Shown here: positions 10,141 through 22,374 of the stretch, in pieces
How the letters are laid out: each line of letters begins with the position of its first letter
Numbering within the stretch: position 1 is the stretch's first letter
Source of the DNA: Adineta vaga
Lineage: Eukaryota; Rotifera
Direction: 5' to 3'
NCBI GenBank assembly: GCA_021613535.1
Contig: CP075495.1
Coordinates: 10,726,001-10,790,000 of the forward strand
DNA: 64,000 nucleotides
Notes under the pieces: model-generated
What the model was told of the DNA's origin: nothing
What the model saw: only the letters and a program-made list of their open reading frames with translations
The model's database searches: none
Program-made: the position numbers and the translations under genes

Positions 10141-12831
10141 TCATTCAACATCATCACCATCGACTATAAATCCATTCTTTCTTATTGGTGCTTTATCCCA
10201 ATGTTCTGTTATACCAGCTATGAAATCACTTCGTACAATTTTACCACGATTGATAACTTGTCCATTTTGTTCTTCTTTAACATAGATACCTTCTACTGGA
10301 CCATCATAGAATTGAGATGGTTCATGAACCATTCCTTTTAAGACATTATCGGATGGTCGTGGTCCTCGATACATAATAGGTACGAGAAAAATATTTGTTC
10401 CTTCAAGTAATCGTTCAAGTGTATCACGATCAGTCCATGTTTTTGTTCGACGATCATATAAATCAAATGCAAGAAATCGATCCAGTAAGCGTGAATAAGG
10501 AATCGAATGTTGTGCAACAAGCCATTCTCCATAAAGAATATATCGTTCAGGAAATGAGTTATCTCGATCAAGAATACTATAAAGACCTTCGGTGTTTCAA
10601 TCCATGTATAAAGAGGACGAAATTGTGCATGTGTAGTTGATGTTATATAATGTGAACGATTTTGTACAAGCAGTTCTCGATCAGCTGACAATGAAAAACC
10701 CATATTAGCACCATCAACTTTTTCTGTAATAATGACATATGGTGCATGTGTTGCTTGATTGAATGATACTAAAAAGTCATCTGAAGTTGCCGCACCTAAA
10801 TTCATAAGATGACCTGTACGTAAAAATTTAAGAATACCGACCGGTGTCAGTCTTCTAATTAATTCATTGGCAGCATCAAATGATCGAACAATGCATACAG
10901 CAGTAAATCCTTCATCTAATCTCGGTCTTTCCATTTGTCTTAGCATACTTTGAACAGCTGTTCGTACGCGTTGACCTGGCACAAGTGTTGGATGATCAGA
11001 ACGTTGTTGAGCACGAGATACACACAATTGAGGATCATAATCAAAATAAACACAAATAGGTTTACGTGCCCAATGAGCAATTGCTAGCCATTGTTTTCGA
11101 TCATCTCGATCTGGATTACATCGATCTAAAATGGTTTTAGCATATTTACCAGGTCGACCTAATTCACGTTCACATGTATCACGTGATCTTGTTTCATCTT
11201 GAGAAACAATTGTCCAATGATCATCACGTAGAACCATCATTTGTGCTATGTAAGATTTTCCTGAACCAGGCAAACCACAAAGCATAACTAAATCAATATT
11301 TCCATCTAATTGTCCTTCAATTTCTAATGGTAATCCTTCGGGTTCAGCAGGTAGTGGAGGTAAGGGAGATTGTCGTTTCCATACAGTACTCACAAATGTA
11401 TGAACAAATCTTTCTTGTTGTTCTGTTTCAACACTACCTGGTCGTAATTGTCGTAGTTTCTCAATTGCTTCACCTGCAGACATATATGGTTGTGTCCATT
11501 CTTGAGCGAATGGTGATTGAAAACCATATACAGCTAGATAACAAGCAATCATCGTACCAGCTCGACCTTTTCCACCACCACAATGTACCAATAAAGGTGT
11601 ATTCGTTGGATCGTTAATTAATCGAAAAAATAAATCAACTTGTTCAATAGTTGGTGCGTGATAATTTTCAACGGGAAGATGTGTATGTGATATTGTTTTA
11701 TTAAAGAACCATTCTTCCGGTAAAGGATCTTCTTCAGTTAATGTAATTACATGTCGAATACCAATATGAGGAGAAGCAAGTGCATCAATATCACGTTCAT
11801 GACGAGGAGTGGACATAGTCGACAGAAAAAATGGTACAATCCAACGAAAATAACGTGGTAATGAAAATAATTCTAAATTTCGAAAAATAAATTATTTCAT
11901 ACTATATGAAACCATTCCAAACCTTACCTGGATTTCCATTTATACTTCTCGAATCGATGAATGGTACTAGAAAATGTTCACGTGGAATTTGTTGATATTG
12001 AGGTTGTTCATCTGAATAGATATTAATAAAACGTTGGCGAATCATTTGTGTCCATGGCGTAAATAAATTTTCTCTTAATTCAGTTGGTATTTGTTCTAAT
12101 TCATTTTCACCAAATAAACATCCCCATTCGGTGTACATAGAAGCACAATTAAAAATCTTTTTAGAACAATATTCTTGAATTTTTTCATTTCCTTGTCCAT
12201 GAATGAGTTCTATAGTTCGAGCATAGGCTAACATTGCTAATTTATATTGTTCATTTCGTCGTGCAATATCAGCTAAACGAAGCCAACTTTTTTCTGAGTC
12301 AGGAAATCGATTACACATTTCTCGCGCATAGATGAAGACTTGATCATATTGATCCGATAAATTGTATGATAAAACGAGATGATCGACAGTATTTAAATTA
12401 TGATTTGCGATTGAAAAGGGTTCACGTAATGAATAAAGACTTTTATCTAATGAATGGTCATCATTGTTACTTAAAGTTATATGGAATTGTTTTGAAGGGA
12501 GACCATATTTTTTTCGAAAAATATTTCCTGCATTCCATACAATGACAATCCAACAAACACCTTTTGGATCACCACCAAGACCTAATGAAAATAAATTTTT
12601 TGTATCGATTTTTGCTGCATTATCATATAAATCATCGATTTTATTTGCTAAATCAGTTGTTAAGTGACGTAATTCATCTTTAGTTATCAATGTTATGTGA
12701 TAAGGAAATGGTGGAACTGTAGTAATACTAGCAGCACTAGCAATTTCTTTTGCTATTATATCAATGGGAGCACCGAAGACACCGAGATAACCTCCACCAC
12801 GTTTTATCACTATTTCATTGCTTTCAGCCAT
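10141..12831 (-). CDS. Multidomain RNA-repair protein: 2H phosphoesterase, DSP phosphatase, polynucleotide kinase, RNA ligase (one frameshift)
   Basis: Two exons (12831-11928 and 11872-10141, 55-nt intron) encode about 878 residues if one frameshift is ignored. Domains in order: (1) a 2H phosphoesterase with two HxT motifs, YHITLIT (H45) and FHITLSN (H117), the set that opens 2',3'-cyclic phosphates; (2) a TPR-like helical stretch, about 155-215; (3) a DSP/PTP fold with CX5R in HCGGGKGRAGT (C399-R405); (4) a P-loop kinase, GLPGSGKS (501-508); (5) a nucleotidyltransferase with ligase motif I EKVDGANMG (Lys about 686), YGEWLVAQ, motif IV VEGIYVKEE and motif V NRGKIVRSDF. This matches the Swiss-Army-Knife RNA-repair architecture. 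The inferred role is healing and sealing of cleaved RNA. At about 10590 the frame shifts by one base (ACACCGAAGG; one missing base would restore TPEG). Motifs on both sides are well conserved, so either the lesion is recent or the base call is wrong. Confidence 0.88.
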
Positions 12832-13558
12832 GTTTCTTTATTGCTCTTGAGAGTAAAATTGACGTTTAGTTTTATCTTCATGTATAGAAAGCTGAATAAT
12901 AAGAATAAATATCAATTTTTAGCCTTACCAAATGAGTCGATTCAAGATTATATTTGACAGCAGAAAAATAATGTTGTTACTATCTTTTTGGTTGATACGT
13001 TCTTTTCATAATAGCAATAATTTCTTTTATAGTATATTTTGTGGTGAGAAATAATGATTCACGTAATAAAAATATTTCACAATTTACATCGTTTTCTATT
13101 CGTTGAAACACGTGCTTTGTCTGACTTGTGCAATAACTTCTCGTGTCTCTTGCCAAATTTATTAATTTCTTTCGCAAGTACTACAGAACAAAAGAAAAAT
13201 AGTCGACATCAAGGAAAAGAACCGTCTAGTCAGTAGGGATACACATAGACATGTATTTGCATCAAATGTGGGATAGAAATAATTGAATTCACTGATAATT
13301 TCACTCTTATGTATACTAATTCGGATATTTCTCTTCTCTATATTGATATTGAACCGTATTAGAAACAGCAGAATTGATTTTCTACACAAACCTGAAAGTA
13401 AAAGTTGTAAACAATGCTTTTCAATTCTAAAAGCTATGTCAATTACAAATATCAAATTTATTTACTTCTTAGAGAATGTATATTTTATGGAAAAAAAAAT
13501 CAAAGTAAACAAAATTATGATTTCGATGAGCAGTAATTGATCAACTGAAATAGTTCAT
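12832..13558. other. Gap between RNA-repair gene and P450
   Basis: No gene I can defend. A minus-strand stretch after an acceptor-like TTCTGTAG (about 13182) reads LAKEINKFGKRHEKLLHK and stops about 40 residues later. I could not link it to an upstream coding exon. The promoter of the RNA-repair gene should lie near 12832-13000. Confidence 0.35.
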
Positions 13559-15183
13559 TTATTCCATTCGATCAAATTGAATAATAACACCGACATTTTT
13601 TGGTTTCACAGTAAGTCCATTGATAAATCCACCGTTATTAACTTTCGTTCCACCATCAATGAATGTCACATATTGCATCATTCTCGCTGCAATTACTTTC
13701 AATTCAAAACGAGCTAAATCTTGTCCAATACATTGACGATGTCCATAACCGAAAGGAAACATTGCAAGAGGATGATGATTTTTATCTTCTTTTAAAAATC
13801 GATCTGGATAGAATAATTCTGGATCAATTGACCAATGTTCAGGATCTCTAGCAAGAAGACCACCGGGAAGAAGAATTTCTTGTCCTTTATATAATTGAAA
13901 ACCACTGTCAGGTAAACGATCATCAACTGTTAATGTCCGTGCTGTTCCTTCAACAGGTGGATAATAACGGAGTACTTCATTGATTGTACAATCCAAGTAA
14001 GTGAGCGAATCAAGACGATCTAATGATAAATCATTTCTATCATTTCCATCTCTTAATTCGGCTTTAAGTTTTTGTTGTATTTGAGGATTTTTACTCATGG
14101 CATAAATAAACCAAGCAAGTGCGGTTGAAGTTGTTTCAAAACCAGCGATCAGAAAAGCAATCATTTCATCGAATATTTCAGCACGAGAAAGACCTATCAA
14201 ACAGATAAAACTAAATAGTAGAAATTGTTTCAAGAAATTTTTTACCCTTTTTATCCTCTTCACGTTTCATTGCTTCTGCTTTTTCATCTTGTTGTAATGC
14301 ACCAACAAGTGATGCAATTAAACTAGTTCGTTTTCTTTGCATTCGAGAATCATCGGTTTCTCCTAACTCTTGTTCAATCATTCGATAAATATATTTTTGT
14401 ACGATAGTTCGAGCTCGTCGATAACGAGGATTTAATGTTAAATAGATTCTAGAAAACAATCTTGGTGTATAGAATACTACATTCACAACACTTAATATAT
14501 CGTCTAATGCTTGATTCAAATCATTTTTTTCTTTATGCTGATTATCATCCTGATTCAAAATTCCCAGATCAAAATCGAAGGCAATTAATCCGAAAATTTG
14601 TAATAGAAGATTTTGAGATTGTTGAACAATATCTGTATGAAGATGATTTTTAGATTGTACACGCCATTGATCAAGTAATTTATCAACACAATCGACAACT
14701 AGATCAAAATTAGAAGTAATTTTTCCACGACGAAATAATGGCAAAGTTACTGCACCATGCCGTTTGAATGTTGGGCCTAGAAAAAAATATATTTAGTTTT
14801 AACACTTTTTTTGTCACTCAAGAACTATTATTACCGATAATAGCAATCAGAGAGGCAGGTACAATAACACTCAGTTGTTCTGTAAATAAAGTACCCTGTT
14901 CATAGATATTTCTATTTGCAAATATATGTTGAATATCGCCAAGTTTAGTCACTACAATAAATCGCATATGACCAAACCAAACTTGAAAAGTATGTCCAAA
15001 ACGTTTTTTTAATGTCGCATACATTTCATGGTAAGCACTACCATTTAAAAATCCAAGTTGATTTAAATTTCCCAAAAGAAATTGCGGTGGTATACCAGGA
15101 ATAGGACCATATAGAGTAAAATATTTTAGTTTTAAATATATCAGAAATAAAACAATAATAATCAGACTTAAAATAAATAGCAT
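13559..15183 (-). CDS. Cytochrome P450
   Basis: Three exons (15183-14835, 14776-14246, 14193-13559) give 504 residues, a normal P450 length. Residues 1-20 are a hydrophobic ER anchor, followed by the proline-rich hinge YGPIPGIPP. The I-helix reads AGFETTSTALAWF (oxygen-binding A/G-x-x-T), the K-helix ExxR is NEVLRYYPP, and the heme-binding loop FGYGHRQCIGQ has the canonical FxxGxRxCxG with the axial Cys. The acidic FETTST I-helix and overall sequence look most like the CYP3/CYP4-type animal clans, but I cannot assign a family. The role would be monooxygenation of a lipid or xenobiotic at the ER. I see no lesions. Confidence 0.95.
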
Positions 15184-15615
15184 TCTATTATGTGAAATAT
15201 ATATATCTCAACGTTGTATATAATGCGATAAGATGACCTTCCATTCTTGCGTTGTCACATTTACGTCGATTCCGCTATATAAAAATAAATAGTAAAGAAC
15301 GAAAAATGACTCATTTTATTTGAAAATGTATTAACGAATAATATTAATTCCTGTCAGACATTTTAATTCTAAAGATGTTTTTTAGTTTTTAATAGTATTA
15401 GACCAATAATATTTTCAAATCAGGGCAAGATACTACGTGGTGCGGGATGAGATTATCGTATCCCACGTGAACTCCTGTTTAAAATCTTTTTTGTTTCAGT
15501 AAATGCAAGAATGACTAGAAGTATAAACTATGATAAATAATTTAGTATATTGACAATGTATCAAGCGATATTACAGCGTTTTTATGAGTTGTATAGAAAA
15601 CTTCTAGAAATAAAA
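15184..15615. other. Upstream region of P450
   Basis: A 432-bp AT-rich spacer between the P450 start and the stop of the next minus-strand gene. It has TATA-like runs near 15200-15215 but nothing specific. Confidence 0.35.
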
Positions 15616-16739
15616 TTAAGCGAGATATGCAGAATAAAGTTCTCTTGAACGACCCATAGCTGCATTAGCAATAATTCCAGCATTAAAGTGTAGAAATGTA
15701 TCAACAGGTGCAGCCATGGAATAATCAGCAACAATTCGATCGCGTGTCGAACCAGCTGATCGTAAACACAGATAAATTGGACCAAAGATAAGAAATAAAC
15801 ATGAAATAACACAGAGCACACGAACTACTGTTGAATTCGAAAAACGACTCATTTTTGATGAAGAACGAGCTGCTATACGATTGTTGTTCACAGTAAATGT
15901 CTAGATAAATGCCGAAAAAAGATGTTTTTCTTTGGGATTATATATTAAATTCGTATTAACTTACAACATTGATATGATTTCGATAGCCAGTCGAATAAAT
16001 CAGAACTTTAATTCTATCTTGTAATTCATGAAAATTCCATCCAACTAATTGTTTTTGACAAATAATTTCTTTGATATTTTTCTCTGAACGTGTATATTGT
16101 TCAACAGCATCTCGTAATGATATCATTTCTCCTGATTGCATGGTTTTCTTCGATGGAATAACAGCAACACGCCACCATTGCTGAGTTACATATGCTGATA
16201 AATCAAGAGTAAAATTAAAATCAGTCACTTGACGAGTATGATGAACAGGACGTGTATGATAGCTTCCATCAGCTGAACGTTGTTGTTCATAAGTAGTATA
16301 ATGCTATACAAATATGTATAAAATGAATAGAATTGATTCAGATAGATTCACACTATACCTCAATACGATAACCATGAATATTAACACCTAAAGCTGGTTT
16401 TTCATTCAGATAAGTCATAAAATACAGCCATAATTGATCAGGATTTCTATCAATTATTGGATCAAATGAAAGGACACCTTCTTGTTTTCTTTCAACTACA
16501 GCTTTTGATGCTTCTGTATACGGTGTTACTTCATTATAATGTAAGACAGCATTATTAGGTACAATGGATATATCAAAATAATTTGGTGGTAATTCACCTA
16601 TATCAGGTGCTGAAGGAGCTGGGAAGTTTTTTTCATCATTCGGTGCTGACATATTCTCATCTGATGTCCAAGCTTGAGTAGAGGCTGATGGTAATTTATC
16701 ACCGACAAAACCAGATGGTGCAACGGTATTTTGTGCCAT
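15616..16739 (-). CDS. Unrecognised protein with a C-terminal transmembrane helix
   Basis: Three exons (16739-16359, 16303-15965, 15900-15616) encode 334 residues in consistent phase. The N-terminal ~60 residues are Pro/Ser-rich and probably disordered. A middle globular part contains DQLWLYFMTYL, GVNIHGYRIE, WWRVAVIPSK and VGWNFHELQDRI. A short Ser/Arg linker (ARSSSKMSRFSNS) precedes a single strongly hydrophobic segment (VVRVLCVISCLFLIFGPIYL) and a short tail. I do not recognise the family. It looks like a cytosolic domain tethered by one membrane helix. The codon pattern resembles that of neighbouring genes, and exon phases are clean, so it is a real gene. Confidence 0.75.
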
Positions 16740-18400
16740 TCTGATTATGAATTTTTTTTGTTATATTTGTTGCTATCCAAATCGAGTATCAGTTTATATA
16801 AAAATGTTTAAATCAACTGATAAGATAACTTATTTACGTACGAGACGCTGACGTTTACTTGACTCATGTGTATTGTTGTTTCATCACAATGCTGCAAGTT
16901 AGTTTGTGACGTAGTTACTAGAAAGTATTATCAATAATAATTTTGATAGAGCAAAAGTCTTTTCTTACATACCTTACATACATAGCTTCCTCAAAAATCA
17001 TATTGGTTTTTTTAATATCAGCTTTATTAAAGCGCGTTCGATATTCTTATAAATTGTATTCATTCGAACGTTTCGTTCATTTATTGATGATATCGGAAGA
17101 CAGATAAAAAGAATCAAAGTTATAAAAATTGTAAAACTCTGATTACGAGGTCAGTTGAAAACTGAATTTCTGTTATCTAATGATCTAGTTTTGTAACATG
17201 TGTAATAGAGATATAATGATGATGAAATAAATAATGAATAACAAATTTTCTTTGTCTATGGATTTTTTTTATCACAATTGAAAAATATCGATGCAATATT
17301 TTTGTCAAATATAAGGATATAGTGCACATTCATTATTTAATCTTATAACAACATTGATAAGAATATCTACGGAAATATCTTGAACTTCTAAAAACAACAA
17401 CATAAATTCTCTCGTTAATGTCTTATTTTTCTCTTCTGAGATCGCTTCTTGTAAGAAAAAAAGTACTAATAGCCCTATCCGCAAACTTATTTTATCAAGC
17501 TTTGAATCAACTGAAATAGAGACGATTTATTACTTCTATCATAGTTATCTTGCTTGGACTATTATTCATTCTTTGGAGTATTGTCAATTCTCAAATCGAT
17601 TTCTACGAATAAGCTGATCAAGTATGTCAAAATAAATAGATCGATAAGCAATTAATCGAATAAATTCTTAGTTAAGATCTTGTTTACGACATTTTCTCAC
17701 AAAAACATATACATCTTGATTACGAAATGAGATGAATCGAGCCATTCGTATATACAATTCTTTTCCATATGATAAAATTTCAAAAAAGATGGTAATTACT
17801 TTTTTTTTGAAAAGGAAATTAATGTTAAATAGGGAACTATTCGTTGACATAAAAGTCATTACAATCGCATAGATAGTTTCAATTTCCCTAGTCTTTTGTC
17901 TTTCATGTTTTTAGACAAAAGAATTCGAATATTTTTTTTCCTTTAGTTTTACATTTCTTTCTAATCAATGCTATGATTCCGATTTATATCTCGAATCTGA
18001 TGCTCTTTTTTTCTTCAATTAACAGAAGACATTGAAAATCGATTCATTTTAATCATTATTAATATTATTATTTTTGACATGAAATAAAAATCCGTTCGAT
18101 ATACGTATTTTCATATGCACTGACAGTCACAAGACAAGAAGAAAAATAAAATTTAGATGAAGAAAAAGAGAAGAAAAAGTAGTAGTAGTAGTAGTAGTAG
18201 TAGGAATAGATAGATAGATAATTTTTTATATAAAGAAATGTAAATGACAAAAGAAAAAGCAAACGTATGCGCATTCTTTTCATATACGGATATATGATTA
18301 GCAATGACTTTAAGCAAAGTTTCATTGTATTTGATAATTAATTGGACTAGTAAGAGGAAAAAATTAACTATTCACATAGGAGAGAGAGAGAGAGAGATCA
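16740..18400. other. Gene-free spacer with simple repeats
   Basis: 1.66 kb of AT-rich DNA with no supported exon. The distal part carries trinucleotide, TAGA and GA microsatellites (about 18180-18397) just beyond the stop of the calcium-sensor gene, likely in or near its 3' UTR. Confidence 0.5.
18180..18220. repeat. (GTA)n followed by (TAGA)n microsatellites
   Basis: Eight or so GTA units run directly into four TAGA units, downstream of the calcium-sensor gene stop. A (GA)n tract of about 18 nt follows at 18380-18397. Confidence 0.95.
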
Positions 18401-21400
18401 TTATCGTTCAGGATCGCTTGTATCGGCTGTTAACATTTGATATAAGACTCGATCAGCCATACAACCTCGAATGAATTCTTCTTCGGTAATAACTCTATTG
18501 ACATGAAGAAAAAAAAGAAAAGTAATTCATTCAATATTAAATATTTAAAAAGAAGAAAAAGAATTCTTACCCGTTTTTATCTTCATCCTAGAAACAGAAA
18601 AACATGAAGATTAATACAAATCAATCATGATTCAATCTTACCATGACAGCAAATATTTGTGCTGTTCGATTTTCCGGTGTATCATTCAAATCACGATTTT
18701 CAACGGCACCATTCGTTGCATTTTGCGTAGAAGCAGCACCGAGCAAATCATAGATAGACTGAATAGAATGATTTTCTTTGTATTATTAATATTCAATAAT
18801 TTATTCTTACTTCAATTATTTTTAGCATTTCCTGTCGATCAATACTTCCATTTGAATCGATATCATACATTTTGAAAGCCCATTTTAATTTCTTTTCAGG
18901 GTTGCCTTTAGCTAACAAGAAGAAAATATGATTTGTTCCTTGTAGATATTTGAATAATAGTGTTCATACCTGTGATATTAATTGCCATGAGAAATTCTCT
19001 ATAAAAAATAAATATGTAAAAAAAAGAAGAAACGAGAACATCAATGTCATCGAACAATTCACATCATCAATATCCTAAGGCATTAGTCAAAGAATAAGAA
19101 GAACAAATTCCGGACATAAGATGAATAATTGATTAGAATGACAACATTTGCTTATGTCACTGACGATTGGTAGATTTTACAAAACTTATATTAATGAACT
19201 ACATAGAACGGAAATTGTCAACAATGTGTATTCAAAGATGATCGAGTTGTTAATTAGGTATTCGAATATTTACAACAAGAAAGAAAGTCTGTCTGTCTTA
19301 CTTGAAATCAATTTTGCCAGAATTATCTGCATCAAATGTACGAAAAATATGGGTACAAAATGCTTCAGCTTGTCCATTTGGAAAGAATTGTCGATAGACT
19401 TGAATGAATTTTTTCTTTGTTAATTCACCATTGGGACAATCAAGCTAAAGTAAAATGAACAGAGATTCAAATATGTATGATTTTCTCTTGCAACAATGAT
19501 CAAGTTCAAAAGATGATTTTTCAGTCATAATTAGATTTATCCGGAGAGACAAACGGCATCATGATGAGGAAATATTCATTCTTTAAGATGTATCAAACTA
19601 CTTGTTGACATATGATTATCTATTAATCTATTTATTGCCACTAATAAATGATAGGAAAATTAGATCGATTCATCTCAGTTTTCTATGATCATTCTGGTTT
19701 CTAAATATAGTCACGATGATTTTTGTTTTCTTATCTTTTAGAAGCAATAGAATTAACGATTAAAAATTCTCCATAGAATATATCGGATGTAATCTATTAA
19801 AATAACTTCGATGTATCATGAGATATATTCTTTTTTCTAAAAGCAAAAAGAAATCCTTGAATGAAAAGTTCTTTTGTAGTATTTGCTCGATTAATAACTT
19901 CGTCTTACATACAATGAAAAACTCGTTTTCGAATTATTAATATACAAAACAGATGACATGATTTTTTTTTGTTCTGTTATTCATTATTGAGATTTGTATG
20001 TCAAGTAGATTTTTGCTGAGAAGAATGTTATATTAAATTCTCATTATATAATCGGTGTGCGTTGAAAAGAAAATGAAATTATACAGGAAAACAATCAGAA
20101 ATTTTAATATAAAAAATTGTCTAACTAAGTTCCGTCTATTGACGGCATACTTGTTTTCCGTTCTAATTTCTAAATGACGATCATTAAATTCTTTTGCAAG
20201 ACTATTTCTATTTCTATTGTAGTGAGAAAACGTAAGAAAGAAAGAAAGAACTATAACTTAAATGATAATGATGATTTATGTCTTTATATCATTTTCTAAT
20301 TCGAAATTTAATCAATTATCGAGAAATCTCTATAGTCGAATAAGTTTTCTCTCTCTCTCTCTCTCTTTTTTTGAAATATATTCAAAATGGTTTATTGTTT
20401 ATAATTATTCAGTCATTCTGGTTATCTCTGGAGGGATTCGAATAGAGTTTGTACGTCATAGAATAAGTACAGATAACATTAGCAAATCGATCGTTAACAT
20501 TTTCTTTTGTATCTCTTGTGTTAATAAAGAAATCCAATCATTTACTTTCTATTATTATTTTTTTTTCATTTTATGAAAGATTTCTTGTTCATAGAACCAG
20601 TGCACTAGCCAAATGAAAATATAATTATATATTGAAATATATTTCTCGTTCTTTCTTTGTCTATCTATCTATCTATCTATCTATTTCGATAATTCTTCTT
20701 TTCCGTAGCTATGTTTTGACTTGTGTTCATGAGTTAATTTTTTAGACTATCGTCAAAACGACGTGATCTACGAACGACATATCCTGGAGCAGAAAGCCTA
20801 GGAGAAAAAAAATCATCTATTCAAAACGTTTTGTTATATTGAATTGCGAGTTGTCATGGGAAATCGTAGGATAAAAAAAGAAAGAAAGAAGGAAAGAGAG
20901 AGAAAGAGTGAATAATTCGTATTTATTTTCACTTTTATCATGTCTTGTCTATCTCATATACATATTATACAATTGCCTTCTTTATCTTTATCAATATATA
21001 TACATATATTTAATAGTAAAGAATCATTCAAATGAGCAAAACGCTTATGCAAATCATTGAGAAAGAAAATAGATAAATAATGAGGACGACAAACATGAAG
21101 TGTGTACTTGTGCAATTGACTTCTTGACTTGATCCTATTTTCTTTGACAACACACACACACACATCTATCGTCAGAATACATTACTAGTGGCTATCCAAC
21201 GAGAAATTAATTCTGGGTATATTCATCTTTAGATCTAGTCAACTGACAAACTCTTAGGGGAAGAAGAAGACGAAGAGCTTTTGTGGTTCGCCTCGCGTGT
21301 TCTATCATCAGAGAAATGAGGCGCAATGAGGGTAAGAAAGCATGAGTAGGGAGATGTGAATCCTAAATGATTTGAACATTAGCTAGTTACTAGCATAGGC

Positions 21401-21652
21401 TCTAACAGGAAAAGCAATTTCACAGTGCCGATGAACCATATGATTGTTTGATGTATACGAAAAGCAAAAAAGAAGCTATGTTTTGATCATGTTTTTGCTT
21501 TTTCTCTTTTTTTCGTACATTTGATATTGATTAATACTTACAATGAAACCTTCATACCATTCAATAATTTGATCTTTGGTAAATTCAGTATTTTCTTCGA
21601 GAAATTCTAAATCCGATTTGGATAATTTTTTTTTAGATGAAACACAACCCAT
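18401..21652 (-). CDS. Neuronal calcium sensor family protein (NCS-1/neurocalcin/hippocalcin-like)
   Basis: Seven exons (21652-21542, 19444-19302, 18998-18970, 18911-18811, 18758-18642, 18587-18571, 18494-18401) give 203 residues. The N-terminus [10 protein letters not shown] fits N-myristoylation and has a basic patch. WYEGFI and a degenerate first EF-hand ([12 protein letters not shown], with the family's Cys-Pro) follow. Three EF-hands look calcium-competent: [26 protein letters not shown] and DEDKNGVITEEEF. This order is diagnostic of the NCS family of calcium/myristoyl switches. Compared with human NCS-1 there is an insertion of about 12 Asn/Thr-rich residues between EF3 and EF4 and a longer C-terminal tail. 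Exon 6 is a 17-nt microexon. Intron 1 is 2.1 kb and repeat-rich, unlike the others. Confidence 0.93.
19445..21541. other. Long first intron of the calcium-sensor gene, microsatellite-rich
   Basis: 2.1 kb without coding sequence that I can support. It holds (CT)n at about 20348-20366, (CTAT)n at 20659-20684 and (CA)n at 21149-21164. It is about 35 times longer than the usual intron here, so it may carry regulatory elements. Confidence 0.6.
20659..20684. repeat. (CTAT)n microsatellite
   Basis: Six consecutive CTAT units within the long calcium-sensor intron. Confidence 0.95.
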
Positions 21653-22374
21653 AATCTTCTTTGTTATTATTCTTGTCAGAATGATAATAAATCATAAGCA
21701 TTGCTCAATTAATACGAATTGTTCGATGAAGATGTTCAATAGAAAAATCAAATACGAATAGTGTTTTGTTTTCCTAGAGACATTTCAAGTTGTTCCATTG
21801 TGAGAAAGCAGGACTAAGTTGTTGATTCTGACTTTTCTCTCTCTCTCTCACTCTCTCTTCCTCACTTTCTCTCGATTTTTTTTGTAAGCTGTCTCTGTGT
21901 GTGTGGATGATGATTTTCTCTCGTGCGCTGTTTTCTTCATGACGCTTTTCTTTTTCAGAACTAGCGAAAAAGAAAGAAAGAAGAAGGAGAAGAAAAGAGA
22001 AAATGCATGTAGATAAAACAATATGATGGAGTATGAGAGATAGAAAGACAAAGCGAGTTACTCTTCCATCTTCATCATTACAACCATCACCGAAATTTCT
22101 AATTCAATTGACAAATACATATATTACTCGTCTTTGTCATCATTCTTCATATGATTAATTGAAGTTGCATTACTTTTCTCGATGGAATATAGAAATACGA
22201 GAGACGAAAATTTGCTCTTTTCGAACTTCATATCAAGTTGAAGTTTATTTCAAAAGTTTCGTTCTATCACAGAAAACAAAATCTTCTATTAAATCACAAT
22301 TATTGACATGTATTAATCATCTCTCGAATAGATCGAGATAGAGAAACAAAACAACAAAAAAAAAGAACTAAATA
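21653..22374. other. Upstream region of the calcium-sensor gene
   Basis: 720 bp with a CT-rich tract (21837-21880) and AT-rich sequence; no exon seen. Confidence 0.4.

Noticed and set aside
12980-13236. Small minus-strand gene, including a reading ending MKRTYQPKR that recalls bacterial L34
   Set aside because: The match is eight residues at a C-terminus, the wrong end for L34, and no exon structure could be assembled around it.
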